From: Streptomyces sp. NBC_00258
Lineage (GTDB): Bacteria; Actinomycetota; Actinomycetes; Streptomycetales; Streptomycetaceae
Direction: 5' to 3'
Length of the DNA: 64,000 bases
NCBI RefSeq assembly: GCF_036182465.1
Contig: NZ_CP108081.1
Location: 9,920,001 to 9,984,000 of the forward strand
Shown: positions 60,990 to 64,000 of the stretch, in pieces
Position numbering within the stretch: the stretch's first letter is position 1
How the letters are laid out: every line of letters begins with the position of its first letter
Made by a program: the position numbers and the translations under genes
The notes under the pieces: model-generated
The model's database searches: none
What the model was told of the DNA's origin: nothing
What the model saw: only the letters and a program-made list of their open reading frames with translations

Positions 60990-61148
60990 TCAGGTGGGGC
61001 GCGACACCACCATGGCCAGCGTGATCAGACCGAGCACGACCCAGCCGAACCACAGCCAGCCGCTGCTCCCGAGCGCCACCGTGTAGGCCGTGACCACTAC
61101 CAGTCCGCCTACGGTGAGCACTCCCATGGTCTTCGTAGAACCGGGCAT
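60990..61148 (-). CDS. Small two-helix membrane protein (52 aa)
   Basis: ATG 61148 has GGAGGG ahead, 13 bp after the Ser/Thr kinase stop. The 52 residues contain two hydrophobic stretches (MGVLTVGGLVVVTAYTVAL and WLWFGWVVLGLITLAMVV). It is coupled to the kinase; it could be a partner or a phosphorylated target by position. Function unknown. Confidence 0.75.
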   Translation of the reverse strand: MPGSTKTMGVLTVGGLVVVTAYTVALGSSGWLWFGWVVLGLITLAMVVSRPT

Positions 61149-61161
61149 CGCAACACCCTCC

Positions 61162-63114
61162 TCATGGTTCGTCCCTCTCCATGGTGCCCCGGTCTTGGCG
61201 AATTGCAGTGCACACTACGAAACGCGTTCCCGAGTTCCACCCGCTGTTACCCACCCAGGCAGCGGCCTCGTAGACGCTGGGGTCGTAGCCGTAGTCCTGC
61301 GGCGGGATCTCTTTCTGGCAGGTTTCGGGCGCTTTGTCGTGTGCGTCGTCGAGCCTGGTACCCGGAGGCATGCGGAAGAAGTCGAGCACCTGCTGCTCAT
61401 GGGGGCCGTCGCAGGAGACCAGCTTGGCGCGGTTGCCGGAAACCTTGTCGAGGCAGTCCCGTTTCTGCATGGTGGCCGTGTCCTTGAAGAGCGTGCCCGG
61501 TTTGCGATGGTCCCCGAGCGGGCCGTACACGGGATAGCCGCGTGCATCCAGCAGCAGACAGGCGACGCGACGGCCGGCGGCATCGAAGCCGTCGGTCGTC
61601 GGGACAGCGGCAAAGGAGCGGATGTCCGCCAGCTTCCTACGGGTCTCCCCGGTGCGCTGCTCGCACTGGACGGCCCCTCCCGTACGGGCCTCCTCGGCGG
61701 AGCCGGTCTCGAACACCGCCAGGACCTGCCCCTCGGTGTTCCCGCTGTCGCAGCCCACGACCTTGAGCGCGGGCTCGCCCGAGAAGGGCGTGCCGGGCCA
61801 TTCGGCGTCCACGCAGTCCCCGTCCTTGAGCGGGTCGGCGAGCCCGACGACCTCTCCGTACGGTTTCCCGGCGCCCTTGCCCGGCAGGTACGCCATCGCG
61901 TACCAGGTTCCGCCGCCCGCCAGGGCCAGCCCCAGCGCGGTCGCCAGTACGGCCTTCAGGACGCGGTGGCGCGGGCGGCGCCTGCTGGTGGTGGCGGGGG
62001 GAGGCCCGAATCCCTGCCCCGTAGGCCACGGGGAGTGCCCCTGGCCGGGCGGCGGCCAGGTGGCGGGGTTCCCCTGCCCGGGCGCCACCGAGGACTCCTG
62101 CGCGGCCGACGGCGCGTACCACTGTGAGCCGTTCGCGTGGCTCTGTGACGCCCTGGGCGCCTCCGGGACACGGGGTGCGGCCGTATGGGTGGGCCCCTTC
62201 GCCCAGGGCGGCTCCGAGCCGGGGTCGATCTGGGTCCGGGGATGCGACTGCGGCGTCAGGATCGCGGACAGTGCGCCCTCGGCCTCCTCCGCGGTGATCC
62301 GGTGGACGGGGTTCTTGGTGAGCATGGCGGCCAGGAGCGATTCCAGCGCGCCCGCGCGCAGCGTCGGACGAGGCTCCTCCAGCACGACGGCGGTGAGCGC
62401 CGCGAGCCCCGAGTCGCGGTCGAAGGGGCCGTAGCCCTCGACGGCGTAGTAGAGCGTGCAGCCCAGCGAGAACAGGTCGGCCGCCGCGGTGGGCGGCCCG
62501 CCCTGGGCCCGCTCGGGCGCCAGGTAACCGGCGGTGCCCACCAGTACCGAGGTCTGCGTGTACCGCGTCTCGCCGCCGTCGGGCTGCACGGAGATGCCGT
62601 AGTCCGTGAGCAGGACCCGGGCGTACGGCGACCCGGCGCGGTCCGGGGCCAGCAGGATGTTGGCGGGCTTCACGTCACGGTGCATGACGCCCCGCTCGTG
62701 CCCGGCGGTCAGCGCGTCGAGCACGGCGAGTCCGACGCGGGCGCACTCGGCGGGAGCCAGCGGCCCGCGCTGGGTGACCAGGGCGTGCAGGTCGAGCGCG
62801 CCCGGCACGTACTCCATGACGATCCAGGGCAGGCCCTCGTGCTCCAGGACGTCGTGCACGGTCACCACATGCGGGTGGCCGCGCAGCCCCGCGGCGTGCC
62901 GGGCCTCGGCACGGGCCCGGGCGACCCTGGCCGAGCGGTCGCCGTCCTCGCCCGGGCTGCGGAACACGATCTCCTTGAGCGCGACCTCGCACGCCAGTCG
63001 CTGGTCGTGGGCGAGCCAGACATGTCCCATGCCGCCGCTGCCCAGCCGGTTCAGCAGAAGGTACCGGCCGGCGATGACCCGGCCGACTCCCGACTGCGGT
63101 GATCCTGATGCCAT
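61162..63114 (-). CDS. Transmembrane serine/threonine protein kinase
   Basis: 650 residues from ATG 63114 (GGGAG at good spacing; GTG 63150, overlapping the PASTA gene stop, is the alternative). Kinase domain: LGSGGMGHVW (G-loop), VALKEIVF (Lys), HRDVKPANILL, DYG in place of DFG, and APE in YLAPER. A Pro/Gln/Ser-rich linker follows, then a membrane helix (VLKAVLATALGLALAGGGTWYAM) and an extracellular part with several Cys. PknB-like. Co-transcribed after a PASTA protein. Confidence 0.93.
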   Translation of the reverse strand: MASGSPQSGVGRVIAGRYLLLNRLGSGGMGHVWLAHDQRLACEVALKEIVFRSPGEDGDRSARVARARAEARHAAGLRGHPHVVTVHDVLEHEGLPWIVMEYVPGALDLHALVTQRGPLAPAECARVGLAVLDALTAGHERGVMHRDVKPANILLAPDRAGSPYARVLLTDYGISVQPDGGETRYTQTSVLVGTAGYLAPERAQGGPPTAAADLFSLGCTLYYAVEGYGPFDRDSGLAALTAVVLEEPRPTLRAGALESLLAAMLTKNPVHRITAEEAEGALSAILTPQSHPRTQIDPGSEPPWAKGPTHTAAPRVPEAPRASQSHANGSQWYAPSAAQESSVAPGQGNPATWPPPGQGHSPWPTGQGFGPPPATTSRRRPRHRVLKAVLATALGLALAGGGTWYAMAYLPGKGAGKPYGEVVGLADPLKDGDCVDAEWPGTPFSGEPALKVVGCDSGNTEGQVLAVFETGSAEEARTGGAVQCEQRTGETRRKLADIRSFAAVPTTDGFDAAGRRVACLLLDARGYPVYGPLGDHRKPGTLFKDTATMQKRDCLDKVSGNRAKLVSCDGPHEQQVLDFFRMPPGTRLDDAHDKAPETCQKEIPPQDYGYDPSVYEAAAWVGNSGWNSGTRFVVCTAIRQDRGTMERDEP

Positions 63115-63146
63115 CCGGTCACTCCCGGGGTTCGGCTCTGGGGGGC

Positions 63147-64000
63147 TCACGCCGGACCGACAGCGGGCTCGCCCGGAGCCGGCGCACTGGACGAGCCGGG
63201 TTCGCTCGACGCGGGTTCACTGGTCGCCGGCTCGCTCCGCGTGGGTTCGGCGGACGTGGGCCCCGCGGACGTGGGGTCGGTGGAGGTCGGCTCGACGGTG
63301 GGCGGCGCGCTCGACGCGGTGGGGGTGGTCGGGACGGCCGTCGTGGGTTCGCTCGACGTGGGTTCGCCGGTGGTGGGCCGGTCGGTGGTGGGTTCGCTCG
63401 ACGTCGGGCCGCCCGTGTCCGGGTCGTCCGTGGTGGGTTCGCCCGACGTCGGGCCGTCAGTGGTCGGCCCGTCCGTGGTCGGTTCCTCGGTGCTCGGCCC
63501 ACCCGATGTCGGGTCGTCCGATGTCGGGCCGTCCGTGCTCGGCCCGTCGGACGTGTCCGACTTCGGAGGCGTACCCGGTTCCTCGCCGTCGTCGGCGACG
63601 CTCAGGGCCACCGCCTCCCCGAACCGCAACTCGGTCCCCGGCCCCGGATCGGAGCCCGTCACCGCCGCGTCCCCCGAAGGGAGTCCGTCCGAGAACGTCG
63701 CCGCCAGCCCGAGCTCGGACAGCCGCTGACTGGCCTGGTCGAAGGTCATCCCCGTCACGCGCGGCACCGCGTGCTGCTTCGTCGCGTCGAACGCCCTGTC
63801 CTTCTCGCCCGAGCTGCCGACGGGGCGGTTGATGCCCCGGTCCGGGTCGTCCACGTCGACCAGGGCGATCCGCTCCAGCGGCCGGGGCGCGGGCTTGATG
63901 GTCACCACGTCGGACTTCTCGTAGCCGTCCCACTTTTTGTTGCCGTCCTCGAACGTGACCGAGATCTTCTCGGGATCCTTGTCGAAGGACTGCAACGGAT
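63147..64000 (-). CDS. PASTA-domain protein, C-terminal part (cut by window edge)
   Basis: The frame is open to the window edge; no start is assigned. A PASTA domain is visible (VPRVTGMTFDQASQRLSELGLAATFSDGLPSG, then DPGPGTELRFGEAVALSV). The last 130 residues are a Pro-Thr/Ser-rich repeat. PASTA domains bind muropeptides and beta-lactams and are usually the outer part of PknB kinases. Here they are in a separate gene just before the kinase, with its stop near the kinase start (GTGA at 63147-63150). Confidence 0.88.
   Translation of the reverse strand, partial: PLQSFDKDPEKISVTFEDGNKKWDGYEKSDVVTIKPAPRPLERIALVDVDDPDRGINRPVGSSGEKDRAFDATKQHAVPRVTGMTFDQASQRLSELGLAATFSDGLPSGDAAVTGSDPGPGTELRFGEAVALSVADDGEEPGTPPKSDTSDGPSTDGPTSDDPTSGGPSTEEPTTDGPTTDGPTSGEPTTDDPDTGGPTSSEPTTDRPTTGEPTSSEPTTAVPTTPTASSAPPTVEPTSTDPTSAGPTSAEPTRSEPATSEPASSEPGSSSAPAPGEPAVGPA
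63196..63555 (-). repeat. Degenerate tandem repeat encoding a Pro-Thr-rich stalk
   Basis: Units of 12-15 bp with GTCGG, TCGGGC and GTGGTGGG variants recur over about 350 bp and encode repeats such as PTTDGPTSGEPTT. It is typical of a wall-spanning or glycosylated stalk at the PASTA protein's C-terminus. Confidence 0.75.

Noticed and set aside
1..64000. tRNA, rRNA and prophage attachment sites
   Set aside because: No cloverleaf with TTCGA-type arm and CCA-side stem, no rRNA-like tract and no integrase was seen on reading; a tRNAscan run would settle it.

Overview
The window is high-GC actinobacterial DNA and almost certainly comes from a Streptomyces chromosome. The evidence is the extreme GC bias at third codon positions, frequent GTG and TTG starts, rare TTA (bldA-type) codons confined to a few accessory genes, a WhiJ-type regulator triad (Scr1-like HTH, DUF397, anti-sigma-like ATPase), F420-type oxidoreductase, degenerate Fic toxin and Streptomyces-style dispersed GC-rich repeats between genes. 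From memory, the order purB / bioBAD-bioF / clpP / ureABCFGD / rocD-ddaH resembles the chromosome of S. coelicolor; this was not checked. No rRNA, tRNA, insertion sequence, prophage or CRISPR array was seen.

Layout. 1-3.6 kb: two-component pair (response regulator cut by the window edge, NarL-type kinase) divergent from a two-gene ABC exporter, then a small TTA-containing gene. 3.6-10.1 kb: housekeeping minus-strand genes (mug, purB, DUF4326, SGNH hydrolase, a coupled pair of CorC/CNNM-like CBS membrane proteins, GNAT). 10.2-18.7 kb: the least familiar part, three minus-strand genes encoding a short DUF4132 (MolR-type) protein, a 1684-residue protein I do not recognise and a SWIM zinc-finger protein; the first two carry early TTA codons. 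18.9-24.1 kb: LLM oxidoreductase, MacB-like ABC exporter, ribbon-helix-helix/Fic toxin-antitoxin pair. 24.2-28.2 kb: methyltransferase, secreted lipase, large LuxR regulator without its ATPase domain.

28.3-32.9 kb: complete late biotin pathway (bioB-bioA-bioD divergent from bioF), BioB with a Cys/His repeat tail. 32.8-35.2 kb: WhiJ-type triad and a small membrane protein. 35.25-36.3 kb: secreted NlpC/P60 peptidase behind a clear c-di-AMP (ydaO-type) riboswitch. 36.3-37.6 kb: a clpP paralogue divergent from a lone YefM antitoxin gene across a shared TGTACA-type operator. 37.8-39.6 kb: membrane protein divergent from its likely TetR repressor with two repeated sites. 39.9-44.6 kb: urease ureABCFGD, no ureE. 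44.8-48.3 kb: secreted S33 peptidase, epimerase-like protein, PlsC acyltransferase.

48.4-53.8 kb: CdaR-type regulator divergent from an amino-acid ABC importer fused into one operon with a DadA-like FAD dehydrogenase, presumably uptake and oxidation of an amino acid. 53.9-56.7 kb: arginine-derivative catabolism, Lrp regulator, ddaH and rocD, with two tandem palindromes in the promoter. 56.8-60.9 kb: LytTR response regulator, DUF485 protein, sodium:solute symporter and LytS-type kinase in one operon, a transport-linked sensory module. 61.0-64.0 kb: PASTA protein (cut by the edge), Ser/Thr kinase and a 52-residue membrane protein in one operon.
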